Below, one piece after another: positions 1-12,693 of a DNA stretch of 64,000 nucleotides. Below the pieces are notes generated by a model. It made no database searches. It had not been told where the DNA came from and worked only from the letters and a program-made list of their open reading frames with translations. Both the position numbers and the translations under genes were made by a program. The DNA comes from Varroa destructor (Eukaryota > Arthropoda > Arachnida > Mesostigmata > Varroidae): NCBI RefSeq assembly GCF_002443255.2, contig NW_019211459.1, positions 19,278,524 through 19,342,523 on the forward strand. Direction: 5' to 3'. Positions within the stretch are counted from its first letter, which is position 1. Every line of letters begins with the position of its first letter.

Positions 1-3000
1 TTATCTATACGACTAAGTCCACGTAAATTTTTGCTTGAAGTGCTAATAATTTAGTTGCCCAATCATTTGCTTGGAAGAAGCACTTGTGGTTAGACTATTT
101 AAATATTTTTAATTTCATATCCGGTACCGTTATTGGACCCTCCATCAGATCGCTGGTTTCTATCAGCACAAATCTAGGTCTGTCCACGCCGGGTTTGAAC
201 GTAGACGATCACGTCCCCCCACGTGGATAAACTGACGGCGACTAAAAACACAATAGATATCCATAAGACATCTTCAATTTCGGCAGCGTGCAACAAAAAC
301 TCTTGTTCCGTTGTTATTAGCATGGGAGATATTTAAAGTATAAATTCTTGCATGAAAAATAGTGAAGGCCAACATACAGTTATTATATCCTTTATCGGTA
401 TAGTATTCAATGGATACTAGTACTACTAAGTACTACATAAATGATTAAATGTGGAACGTACTATACGTAGTTAGTTTGATCCGTATTAAATAGTTGAATC
501 TGTTTTTTCAGCCTAAACAGTAGACGAACTCACGTGTCCTCACCGACATTGCGTATCTGACTGGATAAGCACCACGACTTGGGTCGTGGATTGAAGCATC
601 TGACAGGATCAATGACATGATGCAGGCGTAATCAGGTAACCGCGTAACTTTTTAGCTAAATATTTTACTATCTGGCATATGACTGTACATATATATTGCT
701 TATGCTGTTCTGATACTGAGACGACATCCTAAAACCGTTGCTTGTACTATATCTATGGCGTTCATCGATACGCGATGATTGGATGTCGAATCGCTGCTAC
801 CGTACAGGAACGTGTTTTTTTTTTAAATTTTAACCTTACCTCAGGCTCGGAGGACGGATGCATCGGATGGAAAAATGGCCTCCTTGACATCTGGTTTATT
901 TTACTTTTTGCTTACTTTAGCAGATTTCTGATCTGGATAAAGTATCGAAAATGCTGTTTTTTTTTTCTTCACCCGAATTGCTCATTTTTAAAACTTACAG
1001 CCCGGGTTGTATTAAGGAGACAATAGTAAAGGAGCGATTTACAACGATGTATACAAATTGGCTATGAGTCGACAAAACAAAATAGAAAAGAAAGGCCGTA
1101 CACGCTAACCTGATACTTACCGCTAAAGTAGTCAGTTAAGGTATTTAAGGCATTATAGAGGCTATTTTGTAAAGTGACCTTCTCGACAAAACACACTGAT
1201 AATATGCCTCGTTTTGAAATTTATTTTTTACTATGTCTAATAAAGAACATGAAGAGGGACGAAATCGCTCAACGTGAACAGGTTTGCTACAATCCTGTAA
1301 AAACTGTAATCTTTGGACCGAACTTGAACAACTTACTTAAGGACAACGTGGTAACGAAAAGTAAATTATTTTGTGTGCTGGTGTTTTGGACCCATATAAG
1401 TTACGAAACCGCACTGAGTGTGGGCTGGGAGTAGAGTCAAAATCACAAATTTGTAAACTCGGCACTTTAATCACGTAGTTATTGCGGTACTTCTGCCCAA
1501 CAGCTTCAGCAGTTGTAGTTTACCTTTAACTTCTCCTTAAGAGCAATCGCCCTGCTTGCCTATCAGTTAATGGATTTGCAACGCACGTTACAGGCTCTTC
1601 CGTTTGGGAAAAGTAAACACGATGAAATTTCACTACATATATATAGTGCCACGTTCCCTGTTAGCGTTTCCCAGAGATCTTACTCGCAAGCTGTCGATAG
1701 GCATCGCCGAAATTACGAGGTACGGACTTCTTTTACAGGCTGATTCCGTGATTTCGGGTTTGCGGTGGCTTAATCAAGTCGTACAAAACTCACCGGAAAG
1801 GCAACGTAAAGCATAGAAAAGAATTGTAAGTACTGCTTACACACGGTGCACGGTGAAATTTACAGGCTCTTTTCGAAAATATTATCCCGTTATTACATTT
1901 AAATCACCTAAAGGCTGCGTTCGAAATGATGGGAAAAACGCGAGGCGAACTAGGGAAATATTACAGCCGCAAAATTACAATAAAAAAAGGTATAGCAAAG
2001 TAGTTAAACGTCGTAGCTGTGGCTATATTTATTGTGGCATGTCCCGGAAGACTAATAGATGCGCAGTTTTTTTTTTTATGTATGCCATTCAACGTTCCAG
2101 ACGTTGATTAACTTATACATGTCCGAACCGTATTTTACAAACTTCAAGTCTACACGAATAGTGGTTAAGGGAATACTGTAGAGTACCAAATACAACCTTA
2201 AATGACGAAGGACTTAACATGGCTATGGCGATACAGCCAACATTCCTATTTTCAGCTTATACTCGACATGTAGGGGGAACACGTCTACTGGCTGCTTTGT
2301 GTACGCCTTCCGTTAGTTTAGAACTTAAAGAACTAGCTGCCGTTAACAGGTAGCTATAGAAGATCAATATTCCGGCAAGTTCGACCCAAGGTAGCTTCCG
2401 CGCATTGTCTAGAAAACAGGGCAACGCCAAAGGAGTAACCCTCGTAAGTCCGTACTACCTTTCGCCGATCCTTTAATAGACAATTAAAAAAATCAACGAT
2501 GGTTTAATAATTCTAAATTGTGTACTCGTCTGATTCACACTGAGCTGTTGTTGGTTTGGTTGTTATTTGTTTCAATTATTGTTTAAACATAACTATCAAT
2601 TTAAAAAAAGTGTAAGAGCTTAAAAGTTGCAAACTTCCTAAATGGTGGTTCTGCCTGGTCATCGATATTTTTCTATAAAATTCTAGAAGACATTGCGGAG
2701 TCGCCGAATGATTAAACGTCCAGTAAATGGGGGCAGTTTTTTAAGGCTTTCAAGCAAGACAGAGATGCTAATTCGACAAGCCAAGGAACTTTTCGGCCTT
2801 AGATCTCCATCGTAGCACTGCATATCATTCCAGCAGACAAAACATTCAAAACTAGCAAACAAAGAGACATGGGGCATGCCGAAGAATTCTGTATCGGCCT
2901 AGAGAACACGTTACTGTAAGAGTTTTTTGCAGCCACGGAAAAGCTCAAGGTGACCGAAGTGAACTTTGCCGTACGGCCTACGAACTAATGCTAGGACAAC

Positions 3001-5718
3001 GATATGAAACGGCAGTTACTCAGGATATCACTCTCCCATAGCAAGCATCGTTAAATAGTGACACACGATCGCGTACCAATGGTACCACTTGCTGTGAGAG
3101 AAGTCGAGGTATTACGTAATTCTTTATCAAAGACCCGATTATGGTGCTTTCTCAATCGATGTTCCCTGACGCTTATGTAAAACTATAAAAATGTATTGAA
3201 TAATCGAACATAGAAAACCTTGTCGATTGTTCGAGCGGCTAATTTAACAATCATTTAGGTATTTGTTGGTGAAGCGTGCTCATTTACGAAGGCTCTCATT
3301 CGGCTAACCCGACTTCAAGGAAAGACAAATGGTAGTATGTCTCTTCGATTCAAAATTACGTTTACTTGACTTAGAACACAGTATGATTGCATTGGGTTTC
3401 AAAGGAAAGCGCTAATTTCTAAACGGATGTATGTTTATTTGCACGCAATTAGGTATTCAACAGGATTTTTTTGTACTCAACAGACTAGTTTTTCCATGTA
3501 GATGTTTCTCTATTAATTTTTTACCCGTTGTTTATGTGATTTTTTTTTTTTCGAAATAACTTAAGGGTATTGTGAAAATGTGATTAAACAAGATATTTCG
3601 ATCAAACCAGTGATTGTGCATGTTTTCAACAGGGAGTGTGGCGGTTTTCAAATAGTAGTTGTAGTGGGCGCGGTCACCGCCCACAGCAACGACATATCGG
3701 AAGGAGTTAAGCTGTTTAGTACAGCTGTTATAGCTAGATTCAATGGTAATACTCTAAAATACACGAGTGGTTTCTCTCGTGCCCATAACGGCACCTTTTT
3801 TAGGCGAAATAATGCGCTAATTTAACAGAACTTGATGGCATCCGGAGAAATAGGCACCCTGCCGTGCCAAAAGCGTGTTTTTGCGCTTGCGTCCGTGATC
3901 TAGCAATACATCTTATCGGTACTCGTTGCCTTGACGCGGTCATCTAGGATATTTCTGGTGAGCATTTACTGAGATTTATCTTAAACAGTGATAAATTAAA
4001 CGTAATGATATTCGGCTACGTTTGCACATTTGGCTTTTTGCTCGAAGCCAACCGTCTGAAACAATATTTGATTTAATTTAAAACACTTATTATTTATTAT
4101 CAAGAAGCGATTACATGAAAATGCAATTGTTACTAATCCAGGCGGACTTACATTATGTATTTACAAACCACTTCTATGTCCTACATAAAGTTACATCAAC
4201 GGATACCGAATTATGTCGGATTCTCAAAAACACCACTGTTTCTCACATCGGCTGATTTTCCCTGGAAGAAGGGCTTTCAACCAATAAGGAATAGAGGCAA
4301 TCTCATAAAGGATCTTCTGATGGACATTGCTGAATCCTCTGTCCGATACGATCCAGTTTTTTTCTTAGTGTTATATGGCAGTTCATGGGCTACTTCATGA
4401 GACCATCACATTATACAGAAAATTTAATTACCAAAAAGGCGGTACATTTCAGAGATCTTATTGCGGAAAGGTACATACAGTATACAAATAAATCTTCGGG
4501 GACGGTTTGTTACTGCTCAAAATCAGGCCGAAGAGTGCCACTGAAGCGTCAGCGTAAATGACGTCGCCAAAGAGATCTTGGAAGCCACTGATGACGCCAA
4601 GGAGCTCGACAAGGTTTGAAAAAAAGTTTTTGATTACCTATGCCATGTAGCGTAAGTTAGTGGCGTTCATAAATTCGAGCAGTAATCGTTGTCATAGGCT
4701 TTATCGTGAGTGTGGCAGCTGAGGAAAGCACCGACCTCGAGTTTTAGTAATTTCCAACCGTTTTAGTATTGAAGGGGTATCTTACAAAGTCGAACACTTT
4801 ACAAGGAGAAAATCTGTGATATGCCCTGCAAACGGCAAATATACCTAGTTAATCGTTAACTTTAAATCATATAGTATATATGAAAGGAAATACCGAAATA
4901 AGGTCCGTGGCAGTGATCTAAATTCTCATGGTTTCATTATTTAGATAGATACAAGGTTAATCAAATTGCTTGACAGGCCCTCGATTATAAATGTAACGGC
5001 TCAGTGATTCAAACTCTACAACATATGAAACGACTAGTCAGATATTACGTTCTCATAATTCATCATTTCAGTTCTGCCCCCCTATGCTACACTCCGTGAT
5101 GAGCTCAAATTGCCCCTTGTGATTCAATTGGGTTCAATTTGTAAAGAATTTATACTGATATAGTAAGAAAGTCATAGATGATACATTCTTGTAACATAAA
5201 AGGAGAGTGTGTAGCCACCAGTTACTCACGTGGCTGAAATGATGAGCAAACCTTTGTATTCCGTCTGCTTCTTTAAAAGTAGATATTTACCGTTGACGTC
5301 ATAGGTGATTCCACCGAGACGCGTTGCCAGTGCTTTTTCTGAGGGAAATGTGCGACTGCTTTGTACGGTATAATCGCTTAACAGAGAAACCACTGAGCTT
5401 GGACGATTTATATGCGCAGACTGTTTTCCCTGGCGAGTTCAAGAAGTAGGAACAAACTAAAAAATGTCTTCGGAGGTTCTGAAGTCCATCACATCATCTC
5501 GATGCACCATCGTAGACTACGCAACCAACTTCACTAGGGTAGGTGCATGGAACGGATGCGCACTATTTGATTAGATTTAGCCTCGATAAGAAAACGATGA
5601 AATATTTTACATGAGTTTTGCCACATTGTAAAGTATCATATAATTAGTAAATTTCTCCCGAACCTCATTCATCACCCGCGCAGTTTCGCCAGTGACGAAA
5701 AACAACTTTTTGGGGATC

Positions 5719-5735
5719 TTTTTTTTTTTTTTTTT
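5719..5735. repeat. T17 homopolymer
   Basis: Seventeen consecutive T in otherwise unremarkable flanking DNA. Confidence 0.9.
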
Positions 5736-8612
5736 AAATAGATGCTCCTCTGCGTGGGCCATAAGATAAGTAAAAAATCAACTTTCCTTTATTTGCAGCA
5801 TTAAACTTTCGGCATTGAAAATCAGTCTTAGGATGTACTCCATCAAATGTTCTAACTAGCATAAGTTCGGACGAGACTGAACAAAACGCTTTGCACCGTT
5901 TTAATATTTTAGGAGAGACTGGTTTCGTTACCTGGCTATGTTTTCCATAAATAAAAATGTTCCTACGTTAAGACGACCAGCGCTCGCGTCCATCGGCTGA
6001 AGACTTGTTTACGAGGCACCAACGGAACGCTTGACACGAGTCTGTGTGAACTGCTAACTAATACAGGGTCGTTTTCTAACAATTATACGTTTGCTGTCGC
6101 CCAATATCCATTTGGACATTACTCGCCAACCTACTTAGCAATGAGAGAGCTCGTCGTGCAATATTGTGTACCTACTGAACTTTTTACCTTTGTTTGTACA
6201 ATTCGATTGTATTTAGTTGAATGTTTCGAAGAAAAAAGCTGTCATTTATTTATTTTGTTTGACTCCGCACGCTTCCCGGTAGTAGGCAGTCCGGACACGA
6301 TCTTTTATAAATTTGCGACATCGTCCATGTGGTGCTCGTTGCTTTATATCTTTGATTCTGCGGAGAGCGATACGAAGAAGAACGGCCTATAAAAGCTGCT
6401 CGATGTATAAAACAACGGAAAAAAGACATATTTAGTCTTTTTTTGTTGTTTTATTTAATGTAAAGTAAAATAAATAAGCTTATATTTGAAGTACAGTTAA
6501 TTGCTTCCTGCACCGGCCGTAATGCAAACGCATCGTTTTTAGGTTGCGGAATATTTATGTGTTATATATTTTCTCCTGGAGGATGCTTTCTCTAAAGGAT
6601 GAATACTACAATTTCTGCGTATCTCATATTGCTAGGTATAAACCTTTCGACTATCTCTGCTATAAAATTTTCAACATTAACTTTGTAAAAATATGGAGTG
6701 CATATAAGTTGGCAACTAAATTCATCGTAAATGTCTTGTTAGCTAAACACATGGGTACAAACCAATTTCGACGACGCCTTTTTCCATAGGCTTTATGGCG
6801 TTGACGACGTTCTTTCGACTAGAAACACTCGCTTTAGGGTTCTTAAGTTTAATGTTGGAAATGAAACAGGTAAAGTGCAGATAACAAGAAAGGAACCCGA
6901 TTCGTAGAAGACCTTACTGGGAATGAAGAGAATTGGATTCCTATGACCAGTATCTTCCATAGACTACTCGATATGCACATACGGAACAAAGAAAAGGCTC
7001 AAAAGGCCAAAGGGGCCTAAGATGCTCCTGAGAAACCGACACGCGTAATAAAAAGGTAAAACAAGATAGGTGATATCCTTTTACAAGTAGGGCGATTTAC
7101 TTGAACAGTAGAACTTTGTTCACATGCAGTAAGTGCAATCTCTGGATTATGTAAAATGGGCTGTAGCTTGCCCTGGAAAAAGCAAGGGCATTCTGCTTAT
7201 AAAATACACATTCGGGAAATCAGTGTCCACCTGCTGTACACACAGATTAGGATATATATAAATGTTAGTGTGCAAGAAACTTCGTGGGTTTTTCCATGTT
7301 AGAACGGCAAACGCTACAGTAAGCATCCTGCCTGATGTACATGGGACGAGGGAGGGCGGATGGACGAAGGATTTTGATGTTACTTGCACAGTCAATAGAG
7401 CTATTCGATTCCTTCGCTTGGTACCTAACCTCCACAGACTTCGAAACAAGAAAAAAGCAATTATACAAAGGAAGGATCTGCTGCAGACTTCGCAAGCACC
7501 TGGAACAATCAGTATATCAGAGCGCCTTGCATTAGCCGAAACACTCCCGTTGAGAGTAAAAGAGAGGAAGCGACTATGGAGTAGTGGTTCTGGAAGCTCT
7601 TAAGAAACTGAGCATAAAGCTACTATCGAAGCGTAGCTGGCAGGCTAAATGGGCAGTTATGCGAACCGGAAGCCCAGGAACCGGAGTTCATGATCTAATT
7701 CCAAATATGGAGAAATGGTTCGAGCACCCCAAAAGGAGGTTGGCTTTTCCGTAACATAGATTGTTATGGGCCATGGGGATTTCTAATTTAGCCCACACAA
7801 GATCGCGAAACCCGACCTCACATGTCTCCCTCACAATAAAGAGACAGAGAATGACTCTGCCCACACATTGATAACCTGCCCCAGTTTCAAAGCTAAGAGG
7901 ACAACAGAGAGGATATCTTTTCCTGCTCAAAATACCTTCTTAAGTTGGCTAAAATGAGATTAGCGGAGCCTGTGGATCTCATATACGCTACCATTAGGTA
8001 CTTATAGCGCCCATAGTCAAAGAGGTCCTGAAGGAATAGTGTGCCTTTGACGGCAGCGAAACATGTGCTTCCCGAGGCTGCAGATGAAGCTGAATTTCGC
8101 GTTCACAGCCAATAGAACGTAACAAATCTGGTAAGGCGGAAAACCCAGAGGTACTCACGACATATTGATTCGTAGGCACTTCACACTTGCTTTGGCAATT
8201 CGTAGTACTATTCAATGATTCCGGGATGACAGAGAGTGAAATGCAAAAAAGAAGATGTGTTAATTTCGTATTGATACTAATTTCGCAGGAAGCAGGTCCA
8301 ACCATTGGGGATAGGTCCGACACTACATCTGGTGTCCTTGTATCGTTCGGCCCCAGATGTTTTTATTAATGCATTTATTCCGCTTCTTTAAAAAACAACT
8401 TGTGGTGACTCTTTATTGCTAATTTTCTGTACAAACTAAACCAAGTGGTTTAGATATAATTCACTAAGCCATACAAATATCAATATTTATCTAAAAAAAT
8501 GATACATTTATGTTAGGTCTGTTTCCTTTAGATCAGTGAAGCAATTAACTACAAATTATCGGCAAAATAGTAGCGGAATCCTAACAGCTGAGACGGCTTC
8601 TTCTTAAAAGAA

Positions 8613-8643
<31 letters not shown>

Positions 8644-8664
8644 CATTTAAAAAAAAAATTTTTT
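8613..8664. repeat. AT microsatellite followed by A/T runs
   Basis: An (AT)n run of about 24 bases, then GTATATACAT, then a run of A and a run of T. No gene nearby. Confidence 0.9.
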
Positions 8665-11600
8665 CCCCACGACCGCCAGGTACTTAATCATCAATTTCTT
8701 GCATGTGATTAATAATGCAGTATACAATGCAGACCACGAGTCGTTCTATCTTAGCATAGAAAATGACGTCGTCCACAATAACTTACCGCCAATCAACAAT
8801 GGACAGCGTTAGAACGCATATGCTAAGCTATCTCTAAGTTCAACCCCCAAAATAAAGGAAATTTGGTATCATCTAAATTCGTATTCACATTCCGAAAATT
8901 CATTGGGCTCGAGGTCCGTAGCGCAATTTATAATAAAATTCGAAATTAATCCGAGACCTGTAACGCTGCTGTTGGACTGTTGGTACGTTATTTCTTAAAT
9001 GTATCGTATTCATGAAGCGGTATTTCCAACAAAGAAAAAAGCTTTCAAATTTCTCATATAAGAAACAATGGCTCACCAAGTGTATCATCGTCAACCCAAC
9101 ATTTTCCAAAAGAAAGAAAAAGAAGGTCAACGAGGCTAACCAGAGCTTGGATTCAGCTAAGAAATCATAGTGCATCGCTGACTAGATATCATAATTTCAC
9201 CTTCTAAAAATCACTATTAGAGTATCTAATTTGGGATTCTGAAATGGTCATAGAAGAACTACACCGACAGACTTGTTTGTAATGATTTTAGTTTATTAAA
9301 CACGGTACCCACATTGTTCAACTTGACCATTTGTAATAAAGTTCCTTGGAAATCTCTCATCGTTCATCGCCAGCTATTGTCTTCCGGTTTGACTCTCGGA
9401 CGCTGGTTAGGTACAATCGATTGATACGACAATTACCTAAATAACATTACGTTTTTCGTACTAGTAACGTATTCAGCGTTTTTTCGTGCAGCATTCTGCC
9501 CACTGTGGTATACTGCCCACAGAGGCATTTATCAATAGTGACTTTCGTTACAACCGTTTTTGGATGACAACTGATACAAATTAACAGTTGCTATTTTGAG
9601 GCCTGACCACAGTTTCGCATTGGCCTCAAGTTGAAGTTATCGACACGCTAAGCTTTATAGTAACAGTGCTTTAGCGTATCTATCCGTCTCTTTCTACGAA
9701 TGCATTTTTTGTACGCTGACAATAAGTTGCCATTTTGGAAAGGTGTTACGGTTCGTACAAACGAACGTTAGCTCCGTTGCAGCTGTCGTGCATTTCTGTT
9801 GTGTGTATGAATAGGTGATCCGTGTCCTAATTTGGAATCTCGATTTTTTTTGTGCCTGTAGGAAACAGGCGAAGCATTGACATATAGCAAAGTTGTGCTT
9901 GGATGGTCCTGCAGGATAACTAGAGTTCTCCATTGAGCGAGTCGGCCGCCCACGCGTCAAGCCGATGCCATTGGTGTTTCTATAACATGACGTATAATAT
10001 GAAGCTAACTAGATTTTTTCTGTATCCCAAAGGTAAACCAGATCTTTGGAAGGATCGACTGAAGGTGGCTAAATCAATTATTTAGCGTATCACGCGCAAT
10101 GCTGTCTCGTTGAGTTCTCTGGGCGGAAAACAGATGATCTTCGGACAAATGCCTAGGCACAATTCGGGTATACACAACGGGAAGAGGTCCACAATATCAA
10201 GTGTAGTTATTATTGTTTTGTTTTTGTTGCTATTCAACTGCTATAGTAATAAGATGTTCGGCGACATAATAATAATAAGACGATCGGCGTTGTACAACGT
10301 CGTAATTACTGTATATGCAGTCGTATTTGCTTCATTGTTTTCAACGGTTGTCATAAACGGCCACCAATAGTCCTTATATTGTTATTTTCATCCTATCAAG
10401 CTCAATAATCATCATCATCATTATTCATGGCTGTGGTAAATAAATGTAGGGCATTTAATATTTTCACGTGCAGTATAGTTTCGCGGCGTGCATAGAATGT
10501 TCTGGCTTATCAGCGCCAATATAATAATAATTATCCGTATTACTAATATTATAATTTATCGTATCATTGAGAAGCGTTTAATATTATTAGTGCTATTACG
10601 CTTTTATTGATCGTTACTATAATAATCTTATACTTACAACGCACCACATGTTCCATATATATGTGTATATAAACATTGAATAGCATTTAATATTCATTAA
10701 TTGCAAATTGATGGATAGTTTGATCGCTTATGGCGCAAGGCTTTCTTAAGTGGCGGAGGCCATTTAGAGAATAGCGCTCGCGAAGGCTGATTTCCTAAAT
10801 GCTGCTCGACCGATTAACGAAGGAAGCTAGGTAACAAAGGCATATATCTTCCCATTTCAGAATTTCGTCATACCTGTTTTTCGACAGACCGGGATTATAA
10901 CCGTACTCTGTTTTCTTCTTATACATACACACGTCTAGAAGTCAATTCTTTCTAAAAGACCCCGAGTTCGTCCCTCCTGAACCCTCCAACGAAGCTTTAT
11001 ACTGCAACGGCTTAACGTTTCCGCGAGTATAGTGACAAAACACCGCAGGCGACGGGTGGAAACCGTTGGGAGCTTTAGAAGACGCTGCGTATTCCATTTT
11101 TTTTACCTTCTCTTTTTATTTTTCTAGCATATCGATCGTTTAATCTAAACTATAGATCCTTTATGTGGTAGCGGCGAAGCTGTATTGCCAAAAATGTGCC
11201 GCTAACGATGCGCACTCGATATTAAATTCGCCCACATGAACTTAAAATAAGTTCAGTCTCCATAAGGTTCATGAGCGTTTGATTTATGCCAGGTTTTGAT
11301 CTTCAGCCCCTTTAAAGTCTGAGCCTACTGCGAGCCTTAATACACGAAAGGACGCAGAGGGGATGTTGTCTAACAATCATCGATACTCGCATAGCGAAAA
11401 AACGACGAAATTTATCAACCGGTAGACGTATCATATCTTGCTCAAAGCGTACCCGAAGGGTTAATTCACCTTTTCCATCATCTTAGAAAATCCCAGCTTC
11501 AAGTCTTTACACAACTGTAGCTTACGTGCTTGATTTGGACATAAAACATTTTTTCAACTTTGTTTGTTATTGCGGTCCTTAGCTTGCCTAGCGGCACGTT

Positions 11601-11612
11601 CACACACACACA

Positions 11613-11665
<53 letters not shown>
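11601..11665. repeat. Compound (CA)n(TA)n microsatellite
   Basis: (CA)6 followed after TC by a TA run of about 50 bases. The repeated Tyr/Ile codons it produces are the only reason for the apparent open frames on both strands here. Confidence 0.95.
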
Positions 11666-11667
<2 letters not shown>

Positions 11668-11913
11668 CCTCCATCTAAGCACGTTAAACAAAACATCGTA
11701 GCAAGCACTTATAAAGGGTCATTGTACACTATTATTACTAGGATCATCTTCGTTGACAATAACAACAATATTAGTATCCATCTATAAACGTATGTATATA
11801 TCAGACAACCAAAGGCAAGTATTATTACCATTGTTATTAGTATCAACACTAGAACGGAGAACGCGTTTAGGTCAATCAACGAATAGCGTAATTATCTTAA
11901 TATAGCAGCTCTC

Positions 11914-11943
11914 ATATATCAATAAATTGATATATATATCAAT
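11914..11943. repeat. Two overlapping small AT palindromes
   Basis: ATATATCAA...TTGATATAT around 11914-11935 overlaps a perfect 18-bp palindrome at 11926-11943 (ATTGATATATATATCAAT). The TTGATATA core is similar in style to the edge of the 90-bp palindrome downstream. Confidence 0.8.
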
Positions 11944-12313
11944 ACAATATTTAGTAAAAAGTAACGTATATTATATCAACATGCAGTGATTTTCCTATTC
12001 TATCGTTTCACTGATGCTTCCGTTCATTCTTGCTATTGTAGAATTGCTGCCGGTAGAAAAACTACTGTTTGTGCGTCGTCGAGTGAGACGACTCGCTCGA
12101 GTGATATGTATACGCGCTATAAGTTTCCGAGCCGGCTGAAATACGAAGACAAAATGTATAACATTTCAATAGATAGAAACGTGCACGTGCATAAACAGAA
12201 AAAATCACTTATTCGTTGTGACCATCCGTATGGACAATTATTAGGATCCTGCTAGTTTTACCCTTCATGCCTATCCACTTGCACAGCTTTGTGTGACAGA
12301 AAATCGAACAATT

Positions 12314-12338
12314 TCAATATGGCTTCAGCTGTTTGTAT

Positions 12339-12378
<40 letters not shown>

Positions 12379-12402
12379 ATACAAACAGCTGAAGCCATAT
12401 TG

Positions 12403-12403
<1 letters not shown>
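12314..12403. repeat. Perfect 90-bp palindrome
   Basis: Position n pairs with position 24717-n without a mismatch from 12314 to 12403. The outer 29 bases of each arm are non-repetitive (beginning TCAATATGGCTTCAGCTG) and the centre is a TA dinucleotide run. There is no spacer. It lies 50 bp beyond the talin stop codon and is followed by a further TA-rich tract to 12440. It may form a cruciform in DNA or a hairpin in RNA from either strand. Origin unknown. Confidence 0.95.
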
Positions 12404-12433
<30 letters not shown>

Positions 12434-12440
12434 TATATAC
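12404..12440. repeat. TA-rich microsatellite
   Basis: An AT dinucleotide run interrupted by one C and ending ATATATATAC, directly adjoining the palindrome and just beyond the talin stop codon. Confidence 0.9.
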
Positions 12441-12443
12441 GTA

Positions 12444-12449
12444 TTTATT
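12444..12449 (-). terminator. Possible talin polyadenylation signal
   Basis: AATAAA on the minus strand begins four bases after the TAG stop. If used it would give a 3' UTR of only about 20-30 nt, which is unusually short, and the DNA is AT rich, so chance occurrence is quite possible. Confidence 0.25.
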
Positions 12450-12452
12450 TTG

Positions 12453-12693
12453 CTACTCACCGTATACTAGTCCTTGTTGAACCTGTTGTACACTAGGACT
12501 CGGGCTACTCTGGATCACCTGATCGCCATCCAGCTGAGAGCTAGTTTCCGCGGTGGCCAATCGCTGAATGGTGTTATCATACTTGGCTTTACGCAACTGG
12601 GCCAACTTTTCACGGGCCTCTTCCAACTCTCGTTCCTTACGCAGGATTTCTTCCCTAGCGACAATCTCCTGCGCAATGCCGCCCACCATTCTT
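12453..12693 (-). CDS. rhea: Talin coding exon 22 (dimerisation helix, C-terminus)
   Basis: Encodes one base of Lys2508 and residues 2509-2587. MVGGIAQEIVAREEILRKER and ELEEAREKLAQLRKAKY form the C-terminal coiled-coil dimerisation helix found in all talins. A Ser/Gln-rich tail of about 40 residues follows (SPSPSVQQVQQGLVYGE at its end), with no vertebrate counterpart. The acceptor is GAGCAG|A; AAG|A three bases further in is possible and would drop one Arg. The final codons GGT GAG TAG contain a consensus donor (GTGAGT), so the tail may instead splice at 12461 to an exon I could not identify. Confidence 0.9.

Larger units (their letters stand above)
1..12313. other. Talin downstream flank, no gene recognised
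   Basis: Open frames here are short, several lack a true ATG, and none shows a recognisable domain, signal or coding periodicity that I could defend. There are no clear tRNA or rRNA signatures. The content is AT-rich DNA with small repeats, listed separately. It could be intergenic or the intron of a neighbouring gene whose exons are outside the window. Confidence 0.6.

Noticed and set aside
7262..7603. 113-residue plus-strand open frame with overlapping minus-strand frames
   Set aside because: Frames on both strands are of similar length, none has a recognisable motif, and no splice context supports an exon.
11499..11787. Open frames on both strands rich in Tyr and Ile
   Set aside because: They are produced by the TA microsatellite.
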